A stretch of DNA of 55,000 nt from Streptomyces sp. Isolate_45 (GCF_024721315.2 NZ_JANFAK020000046.1:1-55000); one strand, 5' to 3'. Shown: positions 16,340-25,262, counted from the first letter of the stretch. The notes: generated from the sequence alone by a model not told the origin. Made by a program: numbers and translations.

Positions 16340-17899
16340 TCAGGCGATCTCGTGGCGGAAGTCGGCGGGTCGCGGCCGCTCGTGACCGAGCAGCATGATC
16401 AGCAGCGGGGCCTCGTCGGTCTCCGTCAGCCCCAACCGCTCGCGGTAGGCGATGTTGTCGAATCCGAGCGCCACGCCCGCACCGAGCCCGTGGGCGGAGG
16501 CGGTGGTGTAGAAGGTCTGCGCGACGGCTCCGACGGCGGCCCCCACCAGCCGGTAGCCGCGGTCGCCCACGGCGTCGAGGACGGCGGTCGTGCGGACGGT
16601 GGGCACGAGCACCGCCCCCGCCTGCTCCAGGTTGTAGTTGGACAGGAAGTAGTTGCTCTGGAGGAAGGGACCGGGAGCCCCCGGCACCACCAGCCGCAGG
16701 GCGTGGGCCTGCGGGTCATAGGCGTAGCTGCCCGGCGCGATCCCCTCGACGTGGTTGACGAACACGTACAGGGAGGTGAGCCGGGGCCCGTCGGGACCCT
16801 CCGCCTCGCTGCCCACCGCGGTCGCCGCGCAGTCCGCGAGGGCGGCCGCCAACGCCTGCGCCGCCAGCGGCCGCGTCGCGTCGAACCGGCCGAAACTGCT
16901 GCGGCGGGCCCGCAGCGCGTCGGCGACCGGAAGCCCGGCCGCCGCCGGAGCGGGCAGCGCCACCGGGTCCGTACCCCGGGGCGGGTACGCGGCCGCCGCG
17001 TCCAGGGCGCCCGGTGTCGGACGGTCGGCGGCCCGCCCGAGGGTCGCCGCGTGGATCCGTCGCAGCGTCTCGAAGGCGATCACCTCACGGGAGCGTTCCG
17101 CGTCCCGGTGGCGCACCCGCGGCCGCTCTGCCGGGAGGGTCGGAACCTCGCCCCCGACGGCCGGCGCCCCGCCCTCCCACTCCAGCGGGACGACCGCGAA
17201 GACGCCCTCCTCCTCGGGGGCCGCACCCAGCAGCCGGGCCAGCCGCTCCTCGTCGAACCAGAGCGCGGGCGCGATCCGCAGTCCGTACGCCCGGGCCCAC
17301 AGCCGCCAGGTCTGGAGCACCGTGCCGACGTCCATGCTCACGGCGTGGAAGGAGAAGCTGTTGTACTTGAACGCGTTCTGCCAGTACTTGACGCTCAGCA
17401 CCAGGTACTGCGACGCGCCCCGCGGGCCCCCACCGAGCGCCTCGCGGACGTCACCGGTCACATCGCCCGTGAGCAGCCGGCGCAACCCGTGCTGGTGCGG
17501 GGCGTAGTGGTACAACCCCGGCGCGAGCGGGCCGCCGGGCCCGGCCGCCCAGTACACCCCGACCGGGTAGAGACCGCCCCCCGATGAGGTGCCCCGCGAC
17601 CAGTTCGCCTGCGTGTAGTGGGGGAGCGCCGCGAGGTCGGTGTTGGCCTGCACGCCCAGCCGGCGCCCGCTCAGCCCGTACGAGTCCTGCAACATCCCGG
17701 ACAGCAGCGGAAGGGTGAACCCGTCGGCCGGTACGGGGTCCACCTCGCGCGCGGGCTCCGGCAGCGGCAGGGTTTCCGCCTCCGGGTAGAACTTGGCCTT
17801 GCGCGGACGGTCGGACCAGTCGGGCACGAAGTCGACGGGCTCCATGGGAATCCGGCCCCGGTGCATGATGGCGCTGGCGTAGTCATGGGCGTAGCCCAC
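16340..17899 (-). CDS. SagB-type flavin azoline dehydrogenase (tandem nitroreductase fold)
   Basis: About 519 residues with two nitroreductase-like halves. The first includes GTSSGGGLYPVGVYW, KYNSFSFHAVSMDVGTVLQT and LRIAPALWFDEERL. The second has LRARRSSFGRFDATRPL, YVFVNHVEGIAPGSYAYDP, YRLVGAAVGAVAQTFYTTAS and LLIMLLGHERP. This matches McbC/SagB-type FMN dehydrogenases that oxidise azolines to aromatic azoles. I chose GTG 17899 because GAGGAGG lies just upstream; an ATG at 17917 and a GTG at 17926 lengthen the frame but lack a ribosome site. It lies between the second YcaO and the LanB-type gene. Confidence 0.88.
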   Translation of the reverse strand: MGYAHDYASAIMHRGRIPMEPVDFVPDWSDRPRKAKFYPEAETLPLPEPAREVDPVPADGFTLPLLSGMLQDSYGLSGRRLGVQANTDLAALPHYTQANWSRGTSSGGGLYPVGVYWAAGPGGPLAPGLYHYAPHQHGLRRLLTGDVTGDVREALGGGPRGASQYLVLSVKYWQNAFKYNSFSFHAVSMDVGTVLQTWRLWARAYGLRIAPALWFDEERLARLLGAAPEEEGVFAVVPLEWEGGAPAVGGEVPTLPAERPRVRHRDAERSREVIAFETLRRIHAATLGRAADRPTPGALDAAAAYPPRGTDPVALPAPAAAGLPVADALRARRSSFGRFDATRPLAAQALAAALADCAATAVGSEAEGPDGPRLTSLYVFVNHVEGIAPGSYAYDPQAHALRLVVPGAPGPFLQSNYFLSNYNLEQAGAVLVPTVRTTAVLDAVGDRGYRLVGAAVGAVAQTFYTTASAHGLGAGVALGFDNIAYRERLGLTETDEAPLLIMLLGHERPRPADFRHEIA

Positions 17900-17939
17900 A
17901 AGTCCTCCTCGGTTCATGTCGGACACGACGGCTGCCGGG

Positions 17940-19913
17940 TCAGGGGAAGGGGTGCGGGGCGGGGTTCAGGTCGGCGGGCTCCAGGTCCCGCTCCCGCAGA
18001 CCCGCCTCGCGCAGCGCTGTCCGCAGCCTCGGCATGCCGAGCGCCCGTTGACGCGACCAACCGAAGTCGATCGGCAGCAGACCCGGCACCAACACGCTCA
18101 CCGTGTGCAGGCCCAACGCCCGCTGCTCCGGCAGCGTCTGGTCGACCACGACCACGTCGAACCCCGCGGCGGCGACGGCCTCCACGCACCGGTCCAGATC
18201 CTCACGGACGTCGGACGCCACGCCCCCGGGAGGAGCCAGCGCCGACACGGGCCGCGGCGGGTCACCGGTCCCGCCGCGCAGCAGGAAGTCCGCGTGGGCG
18301 CCCATCTCAGGCACCCCGTAGACCAGCGGGTGGTCGTGCAACGCGGTCACCAGGTCGAAGTCGGCGGCCATGGCCCGCAGCCGCGCCTCGTCCCGCTCGG
18401 TGCGCCCGGCCAGGTTCACGGCGTCCGTCGCGATCTCGCACAGCGCCGAATCCAGCGCCGACTCCGGGTCCAATCCGGCACCGGCCCCGAAACACATCCG
18501 CCCCGGCCCGCCGTCGAACCGTTCCGCGACCGCGGTCACCACCGGGATCGGGAAGCTGATCCGGGTGTCGAAGAACCGCGCCCGGTACCCGTACAGCGCG
18601 AGCCGGTCGACCATGGCCCGGGTCGATGCCCGGGAACTGGTCGCCGGGTCGATCTCGGGCAGCGGCTGGCGCCCGTACCAGGCGAGCAGGAACGCGTCGC
18701 GCTCGACGACCTCCATCAGCCCGAAGTAGCAGGCCTCGGCCGTGCTCCCGCCCGAGGCGCACCCGTTGGAGCTCTCCTGGACGAAGCGGTTCTCCAGACC
18801 GGGCGCGTGGTAGTACGTCAACACCTCCGGCACCAGGCGGGGCTCCCGGTCGCGCAGCGACCACCCCCACACCCACGGGATCGTCCGGTCCGGATCGAAG
18901 GGGCGCACCCTCGGGTTGTCCCGGTGGAAGGCGTCGCTGTACAGACCCACCAGGCGCGGGTCGACCGCCGAGGCCCCGAACTCCCGCAAGGACCCGCTCA
19001 CGCTCGTCGTACGGGACCGCGCGCGCATGCCCGCGTACCGCTCCAGTCCCTCCAGCACCCCGACGCGGGCACTGCGGTCGAAGGTGTCCGTGTGACCGCC
19101 CCAGAACGTCTCGCGCAGGTACTCGCCGGAACGCATCGAGAAGCAGCCGATGGTCGCCGAGGTGGAGGTCGACGAGACGTCCTGCACCAGCGAGGGACCC
19201 AGGGCCCCGCACAGCGGGTTCGCGAAGGCGGCGACCTCGATGTCGTAAGCCTCCACGGGCCGGGTACGGAACGCCCCCGGCCGGTACTTGGGCGCGGGCG
19301 CCGGCGCGAACTCGACCGGCTCGTCCACGGTGGGCGCACCACACCCCGGGCACTCCGGGTCGGGCACCAGCGGGTAGCGCCGAACGTCCCCGCCGCGCAG
19401 GTCCAGCAGCCGCACCTCGGGGAACACCCCGCCGGCCGGACCGGAGCCCTCGGGGGCGTCCCCTTCGGCCCGGGACACGACGAGCACGACCAGCGCGGCC
19501 AGCGCGTCGGCGGCGAAGGCGTGCGCGTACGGCCATTCGCCCGCCGGCAGGGTCCCCCCGCCCAACTCCAGGGCGTCCCGCAGCGCGACGGACCGCACGG
19601 CCTGCCAACGCCGCTCCAGACACCGGGCGCACCCGGGCCCGCCCGCCGGCGCGAGCGGCCCCACCACGGCCTGGTGGCCGTACAGAGCGACCGGCACACC
19701 GGCGTCGACCGCCCCGGCACCCGGCCCGGAAGCCGGGGCCGGGGCCGCGAAGGCGTTCCGCAGGCCGAGGACGGACAGGGCGACCGGCGGCCCGTCGAGG
19801 GCCGCCAGGGACCGCTCCAGCAGGGCGGTGAACCGCCCCGCGGCGCCCGCCCCGAGCCCGTCGGCGACCGCGGCCCCGACCCGCACCAGCGGGCGACGGC
19901 CGTTACGCGTCAT
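17940..19913 (-). CDS. YcaO-type TOMM cyclodehydratase no. 2
   Basis: A 657-residue paralogue of the first YcaO. It has the N-terminal CxxC pairs (CARCLERRW and CPGCGAP) and YcaO ATP-binding signatures LEGLERYAG, SNGCASGGSTAEACYF and MEVVERDAFLLAWYGRQ. It ends in PHPFP (PxPxP), so it looks fully active. A second intact cyclodehydratase in one cluster suggests divided labour, for instance one enzyme for Cys and the other for Ser/Thr, or two sets of positions. Its ATG lies 11 bases inside the end of the E1-like gene, so the two are co-translated and probably form a complex. Confidence 0.92.
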   Translation of the reverse strand: MTRNGRRPLVRVGAAVADGLGAGAAGRFTALLERSLAALDGPPVALSVLGLRNAFAAPAPASGPGAGAVDAGVPVALYGHQAVVGPLAPAGGPGCARCLERRWQAVRSVALRDALELGGGTLPAGEWPYAHAFAADALAALVVLVVSRAEGDAPEGSGPAGGVFPEVRLLDLRGGDVRRYPLVPDPECPGCGAPTVDEPVEFAPAPAPKYRPGAFRTRPVEAYDIEVAAFANPLCGALGPSLVQDVSSTSTSATIGCFSMRSGEYLRETFWGGHTDTFDRSARVGVLEGLERYAGMRARSRTTSVSGSLREFGASAVDPRLVGLYSDAFHRDNPRVRPFDPDRTIPWVWGWSLRDREPRLVPEVLTYYHAPGLENRFVQESSNGCASGGSTAEACYFGLMEVVERDAFLLAWYGRQPLPEIDPATSSRASTRAMVDRLALYGYRARFFDTRISFPIPVVTAVAERFDGGPGRMCFGAGAGLDPESALDSALCEIATDAVNLAGRTERDEARLRAMAADFDLVTALHDHPLVYGVPEMGAHADFLLRGGTGDPPRPVSALAPPGGVASDVREDLDRCVEAVAAAGFDVVVVDQTLPEQRALGLHTVSVLVPGLLPIDFGWSRQRALGMPRLRTALREAGLRERDLEPADLNPAPHPFP

Positions 19914-22104
19914 CGCCCGGCTCCCGCACCGTCGCGAGCAGCACCCGCACCGTGTGGACGCCGACGCCGGCCAGCTCCGGCGACCCCGTCACCGCGACGT
20001 ACGCGTCGAGCCCGGCCGCGGCGAGCCGCTCCAACACCCCGTCCCACGACAGCGCCGGCTCCGCGCCCAGGGGCCCGGCCGCACCCGACACCGCCAGCGC
20101 CCGCGCGTCGAGGTCGCGCACCAGCGGATCCCCGGTGTCGACCGGGCGGTCGCCGCGCGCGTCGTCCGCCTCGTACTGAGCCACGCCCAGCAGCTCGCGC
20201 AGGGCCGAGACGGCCGCCGTGCGCCGGTCCAGGCCCTCACCGAGGGCCCAGCGCCCGCCCGACCGGGCCAGCAGCACCTGCACCCCGCTGCGCGCCCCTT
20301 CGCCGAGGTCCAGCAGCTCCGGCTCCATCCCCAGTCGGTCCGCCGACCGTACGAGGAATCCGAGCTCCGCGTCCTCGCCTTCCGGATCCGGCAGCGGCAC
20401 CGGGGCCGCCGCGGCGCCCCGTACGGCCCGCATCAGGGCGGCGTGGCCCAGTGCCGACAGCAGGCCCGCCGCGGCGGCGTCGGCGGGGGAGGGGCCCGCG
20501 CCCGCACCGGCCCGGGTCCGCTCGAAGAGCCGCTCGGCGTTGTGCGGCCCGAACGGCCGCACCGCGCCCGCCGGCACCAGTACGGGTTCCTTCGTCAGCA
20601 GGGAGAAGGCCCGCTGGAGCGCTCCACCCGCACCGGGGATCCCGCTGGACGTGGTGAGCGCCGAGGGGGGCACGACCGCGCCGTCCCCGCCGTCGGTGAC
20701 GAGGTACCGGGCGGGCACCACGTGCTCGGCGTGGACCAGGGCCGCCGCGTCGAGGGCCCGCATCCGGGCCCCGGCCACGTGGTGGATGTCGAAGGCGGCC
20801 ACCGAGCGCGGTCCGGAGTGCCCGATGCCCAGTTCCACGACCCCGAGCTTCAGCGGGATCTGCGTCAGCTCCTCGTCCGCGTACCGGGTGAACACTCCGG
20901 CGAGCGGCCGCACCACGGCGGAGCGCCGGTTCAGTTCGGCGACGAGGTCGTCCGCGTCGCGGGCGGTCTCCAGCGTCGGCAGCGCGGGCGTGTCCGTGGT
21001 CCCGGCCGCGGCGAGGTCGATCGGCGCGGCCGGTTCGTCGTCCGCGCAGAACGGGCAGCGGGGGTGCGGGAACAGGGGTTCGGCGGCCACGTCCAGCGAG
21101 GCCGTGTCCTGGACGAGGAGCCGCCCGGCGGTCTCGGCCGGCAGCGCTCCCGACGTCGCGCGGAACACCTCGTACCCGAGCAGGTTGCCGATCATCGCGG
21201 CCAGCGGCCGCCCCGGCACCGGACCGGCCGCGGGCGCGGCGTCCGGCAGCGCGAGGGAGCTCCACAGCTCGGCCGCCCCCGCACCGCCGCGTGCCGCGCC
21301 GAGGCGCAGCGCGGCGCAGGCCCAGCAGCCGGCGGTGCCCCGTGTCATCAGCGGGCCGATGACGCAGTCGTCGCCGTACGACCAGGCCGGGAGCAGGGTG
21401 CGTCCCTCGGGTATGCCGGCGCGCAGCAGCGGGAAGAGCCGGCCCGCAGCGGCCGCCCCGCCGGTCACCACGACGAAGTCGTACCCCTCCAACCGGTCCC
21501 ATTCGTAAGGGCCTTGGGCGTCGGGCAGGATGCGGACGCGTACGGGGGCGCCGTCGGCCCGGGCCTCCTCGGCCTCGGCGAGGATCTCCGCCGGTTCCAG
21601 TCCGGGCAGCAGGCCGATCTCGGCGCAGCCGTTGCGGACCAGGCTCAGGGCGCACCAGTGGGCGACCCGGTCCTCGCCGAGGACGGCGACGCGGGTGCCG
21701 CGGAAGCGCATGAAGCGGGCCTCGGCGTCATCGGCGTAGTGGTCGGCGTAGGCGATCTGAGGGGCGAACCTGCGCGCGACGTCCGGGTCCGGTGCGGCGG
21801 CCGCCGCCGCGGGCCCCGGTTCCGCGATCGATCTGGCGAAGTCCCTTTCGTACAGGGTCTTGACGAGGTCGCCGACCATCGCGCGCTGGGGTTCGCCCAA
21901 GCCCTGACAGAGCTCGGCGACGGAGTGCTCGCCGGTCAGGTGCGGGACGATCAGCGTGGCGAAGCGGTACGCCGCCTTGGCGTTGAGGCGGAACCCGCCG
22001 TCGGAATTGTGGAACAGCACACCCTCGGGGGTCTGCGTGAAGAGCACGTCGCGGCGGATCCGGGGCCGGGACGTGGCGACGGCTTCGTAGCTGGCTTGAG
22101 ACAT
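19903..22104 (-). CDS. E1-like leader-binding protein with a degenerate C-terminal YcaO domain
   Basis: A 733-residue protein. Residues about 15-90 form an RRE-like winged helix (RRDVLFTQTPEGVLFHNSDG, then HLTGEHSVAELCQGL). Residues about 130-360 are an E1/ThiF-like fold with a worn nucleotide loop (RGTRVAVLGEDRVAHWCALS) and two CxxC zinc pairs (CWACAALRLG and CPFCADDEP). The last roughly 300 residues follow the YcaO layout: VVRPLAGVF, ADAAAAGLLSALGHAALMRA where active YcaOs have the E..ER block, and VGVHTVRVLLATV. They have lost the ATP-binding glutamates and the PxPxP tail. It should capture the precursor leader and present it to both YcaO enzymes, as in F-protein/TbtF systems. The ATG at 22104 follows AGAGGT. 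First gene of the biosynthetic operon. Confidence 0.85.
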   Translation of the reverse strand: MSQASYEAVATSRPRIRRDVLFTQTPEGVLFHNSDGGFRLNAKAAYRFATLIVPHLTGEHSVAELCQGLGEPQRAMVGDLVKTLYERDFARSIAEPGPAAAAAAPDPDVARRFAPQIAYADHYADDAEARFMRFRGTRVAVLGEDRVAHWCALSLVRNGCAEIGLLPGLEPAEILAEAEEARADGAPVRVRILPDAQGPYEWDRLEGYDFVVVTGGAAAAGRLFPLLRAGIPEGRTLLPAWSYGDDCVIGPLMTRGTAGCWACAALRLGAARGGAGAAELWSSLALPDAAPAAGPVPGRPLAAMIGNLLGYEVFRATSGALPAETAGRLLVQDTASLDVAAEPLFPHPRCPFCADDEPAAPIDLAAAGTTDTPALPTLETARDADDLVAELNRRSAVVRPLAGVFTRYADEELTQIPLKLGVVELGIGHSGPRSVAAFDIHHVAGARMRALDAAALVHAEHVVPARYLVTDGGDGAVVPPSALTTSSGIPGAGGALQRAFSLLTKEPVLVPAGAVRPFGPHNAERLFERTRAGAGAGPSPADAAAAGLLSALGHAALMRAVRGAAAAPVPLPDPEGEDAELGFLVRSADRLGMEPELLDLGEGARSGVQVLLARSGGRWALGEGLDRRTAAVSALRELLGVAQYEADDARGDRPVDTGDPLVRDLDARALAVSGAAGPLGAEPALSWDGVLERLAAAGLDAYVAVTGSPELAGVGVHTVRVLLATVREPGDDA

Positions 22105-22210
22105 GGAACACCTCTGATTGCGGTCTGTCGGGACGGTGATGCGAGGTGGGAAATGCCGTTGGAGGGTGTGCGGGAGCGACGCCCGGGGGAGCGAGGGGCG
22201 TGGAGGGTGG

Positions 22211-23947
22211 TCAGCGGGCGGCGGGTAGCGCGGCCGCGCCGTCCCGTCCCCGGGACAGCCACCGCGCGTAGACCCGGAGGAAGGCATGGATCCGGTACGG
22301 CTGTCCGGGCGGACCGTCCTCCAGCAGCCCCGCCTCCACGAGCTGTTCCAGGACGACCCCGGATCCGGCGGTGCATGGCCCCGGGCCCGGGTCGAGGGAA
22401 CCGAACCGCAGGAAGGTTTCCCGCAGTTCGGGCGGGAGGGCGCTGAGGGCCTGCCCGAAGACCTCCGGGACGGAGAGCCTGGCGTCCTCGGCCAGCGCCA
22501 GCCGACCCGGGGTGTCCTCCGACAGCCAGGCGGCGCAGTCCGCGACGGACAGCCCGGGACGGGTGAGCAGCCGGCCCGCGGCGATCCGCAGGGCCAGCGG
22601 GAAGTACCCGCACACCGAGGCCAGTTCGCGGGCGGCGTGTTCCTCGGCGGCGATCCGTTCGGCTCCGACGAGTCCGGCGAGCAGCCCGTGCGCCTCGGAC
22701 GGGCCGAGCACGTCGAGCCGGTGGACCGCGCCGCCGTGCGTCGCGACGACCGCCGCGAGCCCGCGCCTGCTGGTCACCAGCACGGACACGTCACCGGAGG
22801 CGGGCAGCAACGGCAGCACCTGCCCCGCACCGGTGGCGTTGTCGAGGATCAGCAGCCGTCGCCCGTCGCCCGGCTCGGGCAGCAGCCCCCGGGCCTCCTG
22901 CGCGGTGACGCCGTTTCCCTCGTTACCGCCCAGGTCGACGCTGAACACCCCGCCGGGGAAGGCGTCCTGGACCCGGTGCGCGCACTGGTGGGCCAGCGCC
23001 GACTTGCCGATCCCGGGAGCGCCGGAGACGACGAGCAACCGGGGTCCGTCCGCGTCGGTGAGCCGCAGCGCCATCGTCCGCAGGTCCGCGACCCGCCCGG
23101 CGAAACCGGGCACCGACGGCAGCCCGCCGCGCCCGGGGGGACGTACGGGGGGCAGCGGGTGCGGTGGCGTCGGCAGGGGCGGCGCCTGTTCCTCGGGGCG
23201 CGGCGGCCCCAGTTCCTCGGAGCGCAGGATCGCCATCTCCAGGCGCCGCAGGCCCGGCCCGGGGTCGACGCCGAGCTCGTCACGGAGCCGGTCGCGCACC
23301 GCACGGTACTCGGCCAGCGCCTCCGCCTGCCGGCCGGTGCGGTACAGGGCCTCGATGAGCTGCTCGGTGAACCGCTCCCGTACGGGGTGCCGGCGGCCGC
23401 TCTCGTAGAGGTCCACGAGGACCTGGTGGCAGTTCCCGGCGGCGAGTTCGAGGTCGCATATCCGCTCCAGCACGCGCAGCCGCTCCTGTTCCAGCGCGGG
23501 CACCGCGTCCCGCTGGAGCATGCGCGAGGCGACGTTGGCCAACGGCTGGCCCTGCCAGAGCGAGAGGGACTCCCTGAGCCGGTACAGCTCCTCGTCGGTC
23601 CCGGTGGCGGCCCGCGCCTTGGCGGCCAGTAAGCGGAAGAGTACGAGGTCGAGCGTCCCGGTGTCGTTGTGCATCCGGTATCCACCGGGCACGGCCTCGA
23701 TGGTGGTCGCGGATATGCCGTATTTCGCGAATAGCCGCCGCAGTCGCAACACGCAAGTCTGGAGGGCCGCTCGCGCGGTGGCCGGCGGTTCCTCGTCCCA
23801 TACCGCGCGGAGCAGGTAGTCGGTGGAAACGACCGTACCGGGATGAAGGAGGAGCGCGGCCAACAGACTGGTCGGCTTGGACGGTTTGAGTACTACTGTC
23901 TCGGGGCCGTGCGCAATGCTCAGGGGCCCCAATAGCTGGAACCGCAT
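22211..23947 (-). CDS. SARP-type pathway regulator (BTAD plus NTPase domain) with a TTA codon
   Basis: A 578-residue Streptomyces antibiotic regulatory protein. An OmpR-like DNA-binding domain (MRFQLLGPLSIAHG, then LLLHPGTVVSTDYLLRAVW) is followed by the bacterial transcriptional activation domain to about residue 250 (YRTGRQAEALAEYRAVRDRL). After a Pro-rich linker comes an AfsR-like NTPase domain with Walker A GAPGIGKSA and a Walker B-like LLILDN. The TPR part of full AfsR is missing. Leu106 is encoded by TTA (complement of 23630-23632), the rare codon read by the bldA tRNA, so translation should depend on development. It lies upstream of the biosynthetic genes on the same strand, and the precursor promoter shows heptamers at 11-bp pitch. 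Confidence 0.9.
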   Translation of the reverse strand: MRFQLLGPLSIAHGPETVVLKPSKPTSLLAALLLHPGTVVSTDYLLRAVWDEEPPATARAALQTCVLRLRRLFAKYGISATTIEAVPGGYRMHNDTGTLDLVLFRLLAAKARAATGTDEELYRLRESLSLWQGQPLANVASRMLQRDAVPALEQERLRVLERICDLELAAGNCHQVLVDLYESGRRHPVRERFTEQLIEALYRTGRQAEALAEYRAVRDRLRDELGVDPGPGLRRLEMAILRSEELGPPRPEEQAPPLPTPPHPLPPVRPPGRGGLPSVPGFAGRVADLRTMALRLTDADGPRLLVVSGAPGIGKSALAHQCAHRVQDAFPGGVFSVDLGGNEGNGVTAQEARGLLPEPGDGRRLLILDNATGAGQVLPLLPASGDVSVLVTSRRGLAAVVATHGGAVHRLDVLGPSEAHGLLAGLVGAERIAAEEHAARELASVCGYFPLALRIAAGRLLTRPGLSVADCAAWLSEDTPGRLALAEDARLSVPEVFGQALSALPPELRETFLRFGSLDPGPGPCTAGSGVVLEQLVEAGLLEDGPPGQPYRIHAFLRVYARWLSRGRDGAAALPAAR

Positions 23948-24320
23948 GGTGGTCCCCCGTGTCGGGTCACGAATGTGTCGGTCGAGCGTGGCGGGGGGTG
24001 GTGGTCGTCGAGCCCCGCCCCTGACACATTCCCGAAATAGTCCGGACCAGCGCATGGGGTTGCTCGCCGCCCCCCGTTGGACGGTGAATGACTGGAACCC
24101 TACATAACGGATCTTGTGAAAGTCGAGTCGTGGGTCGGCTCAATTCGAACCCTGCATACGGACTTCCCCTCTCGGTAACCCCGGCGCCTCACCGAGTTAC
24201 TGCCGACGCACCAAGACTGTTCATGCGTAAACGAGTTCCGATGGCCGGATCGCTTGAGTTTCAATGGAGCAATTTGCCCCCCGCATACTCCCCCGTGACC
24301 GGATTGAAGCACTCCGCCCA
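23948..24320. promoter_or_regulatory. Upstream region of the SARP gene
   Basis: A non-coding stretch noticeably richer in A/T than its surroundings, placed upstream of the SARP start (GGGGGACC before the ATG at 23947). The small reading frames across it have no ribosome site and do not resemble proteins. It is the expected place for the promoter and for global regulators of the cluster; I could not define boxes. Confidence 0.4.
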
Positions 24321-24350
24321 GCGGATTCCGGCCCCGGAACCGGAATCCGC
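24321..24350 (-). terminator. Terminator after the YciO/Sua5-like gene
   Basis: Perfect 11-bp inverted repeat GCGGATTCCGG / CCGGAATCCGC with an 8-base loop, 24 bases beyond the stop of the minus-strand YciO-like gene. It insulates the RiPP cluster from the neighbouring housekeeping gene. Confidence 0.7.
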
Positions 24351-24374
24351 CCTGATGGGGACGAGAGGTGGCGG

Positions 24375-24995
24375 TTACTCGAATCGTGTCGTGTCGCCCG
24401 CGCCCCGGCGCACGATCTCGGCCTCGCCGCTCGAAAAATCGATCACGGTGGTGGGGCTGGTGCCGCAGTCGCCCGAGTCGAGCACCGCGTCCACCTCGTG
24501 GTCGAGGCGCTCCTTGATGTCCCAGCCCTGCGTCATCGGCTCTTCCTCGTCGGGCAGCAGCAGGGTGCTGGAAACCAGCGGCTCGCCGAGTTCCGCGAGC
24601 AGTGCCTGCGTCACGAGGTGGTCGGGGATCCGGACCCCGACGGTCTTCTTCTTGGGGTGCATCAGCTGGCGGGGCACCTCTGAGGTCGCGCGGAGGATGA
24701 AGGTGTAGGGGCCAGGCGTCGCCGCCTTGATGGCGCGGAAGACGTCGTTGTCCACGTGCGTGAACTGGCCCAGCTGCGCGAAGTTCTGACACACGAGGGT
24801 GAAGTGGTGCCGGTCGTCGAGGTCACGGATGGACCGGATCCGGCCGAGCGCCTCCCGGTTGCCCAGTTGGCATCCGAGAGCGAAACAGGAGTCGGTCGGG
24901 TACGCGATGAGCGCCCCGGAACGGATGCTGTCGGCCACGCTGCTGATGGTGCGCCGCTGAGGATTCTCGGGGTGCACGTCGAAGTACTTCGCCAT
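24375..24995 (-). CDS. YciO/Sua5/YrdC-like protein (threonylcarbamoyl-AMP synthase family)
   Basis: A 206-residue protein of the YrdC-like fold. Motifs: GALIAYPTDSCFALGCQLGN (N-terminal nucleotide-binding stretch), IRDLDDRHHFTLVCQN, TPGPYTFILRAT, and KKKTVGVRIPDH. Length and the KKKTVGVRIP block fit the YciO branch better than full Sua5, whose members carry an extra C-terminal domain. The family makes threonylcarbamoyl-AMP for tRNA t6A; the role of YciO itself is less certain. It is cytoplasmic. The ATG at 24995 starts MAKYFDVHPENPQ, as is usual for the family. It marks the chromosomal boundary of the RiPP cluster. Confidence 0.88.
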   Translation of the reverse strand: MAKYFDVHPENPQRRTISSVADSIRSGALIAYPTDSCFALGCQLGNREALGRIRSIRDLDDRHHFTLVCQNFAQLGQFTHVDNDVFRAIKAATPGPYTFILRATSEVPRQLMHPKKKTVGVRIPDHLVTQALLAELGEPLVSSTLLLPDEEEPMTQGWDIKERLDHEVDAVLDSGDCGTSPTTVIDFSSGEAEIVRRGAGDTTRFE

Positions 24996-25262
24996 CCACC
25001 GAGCCTACGGGACCGGAACCTTCCGTTCGGCCGCCCGCCGGTCGGGCCCGAGGTGCGGGCGTGCCCGTGCCCGGGAGGCGACCGCGGACCGGGCCGGGGT
25101 GCGGTCCCCGCCGGCGCGAACCGACCGCTCCCGCAAGCAGAAGTGCTCCGTCCGGGTTCACTTCGGGAACCCGTTCGGCCCCAGGGCCGAGTTTGTGATC
25201 ATCGTTTTGGCTCCCGATCGTTTTGATGCTGCCATCCGGCGTACGAGATCTGGGAGGCCTGC
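24996..25262. promoter_or_regulatory. Divergent control region of yciO-like and L,D-transpeptidase genes
   Basis: A 267-bp gap without a gene. The nine-base word ATCGTTTTG occurs twice, at 25201 and 25217, 16 bases apart, in a locally T-rich patch 37 bases upstream of the L,D-transpeptidase start. It may be an operator or part of the promoter of that gene. Otherwise I see nothing in it. Confidence 0.35.

Noticed and set aside
17916..20657. Very long plus-strand reading frame (over 900 codons) opposite ycaO-2 and the E1-like gene
   Set aside because: It is low-complexity Arg/Pro/Gly-rich and antisense to two genes with full family motifs. High GC content gives such frames for free.
22160..22209. 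Repeated TGGAGGGTG at 22160 and 22201 as a SARP site
   Set aside because: The spacing of 41 bases is not a multiple of 11, and the repeats overlap the SARP stop region.
24140..24175. GGGTTCGAATT on the minus strand, resembling a tRNA T-loop
   Set aside because: The flanking bases do not form a T-stem and no acceptor or anticodon arm can be folded around it.
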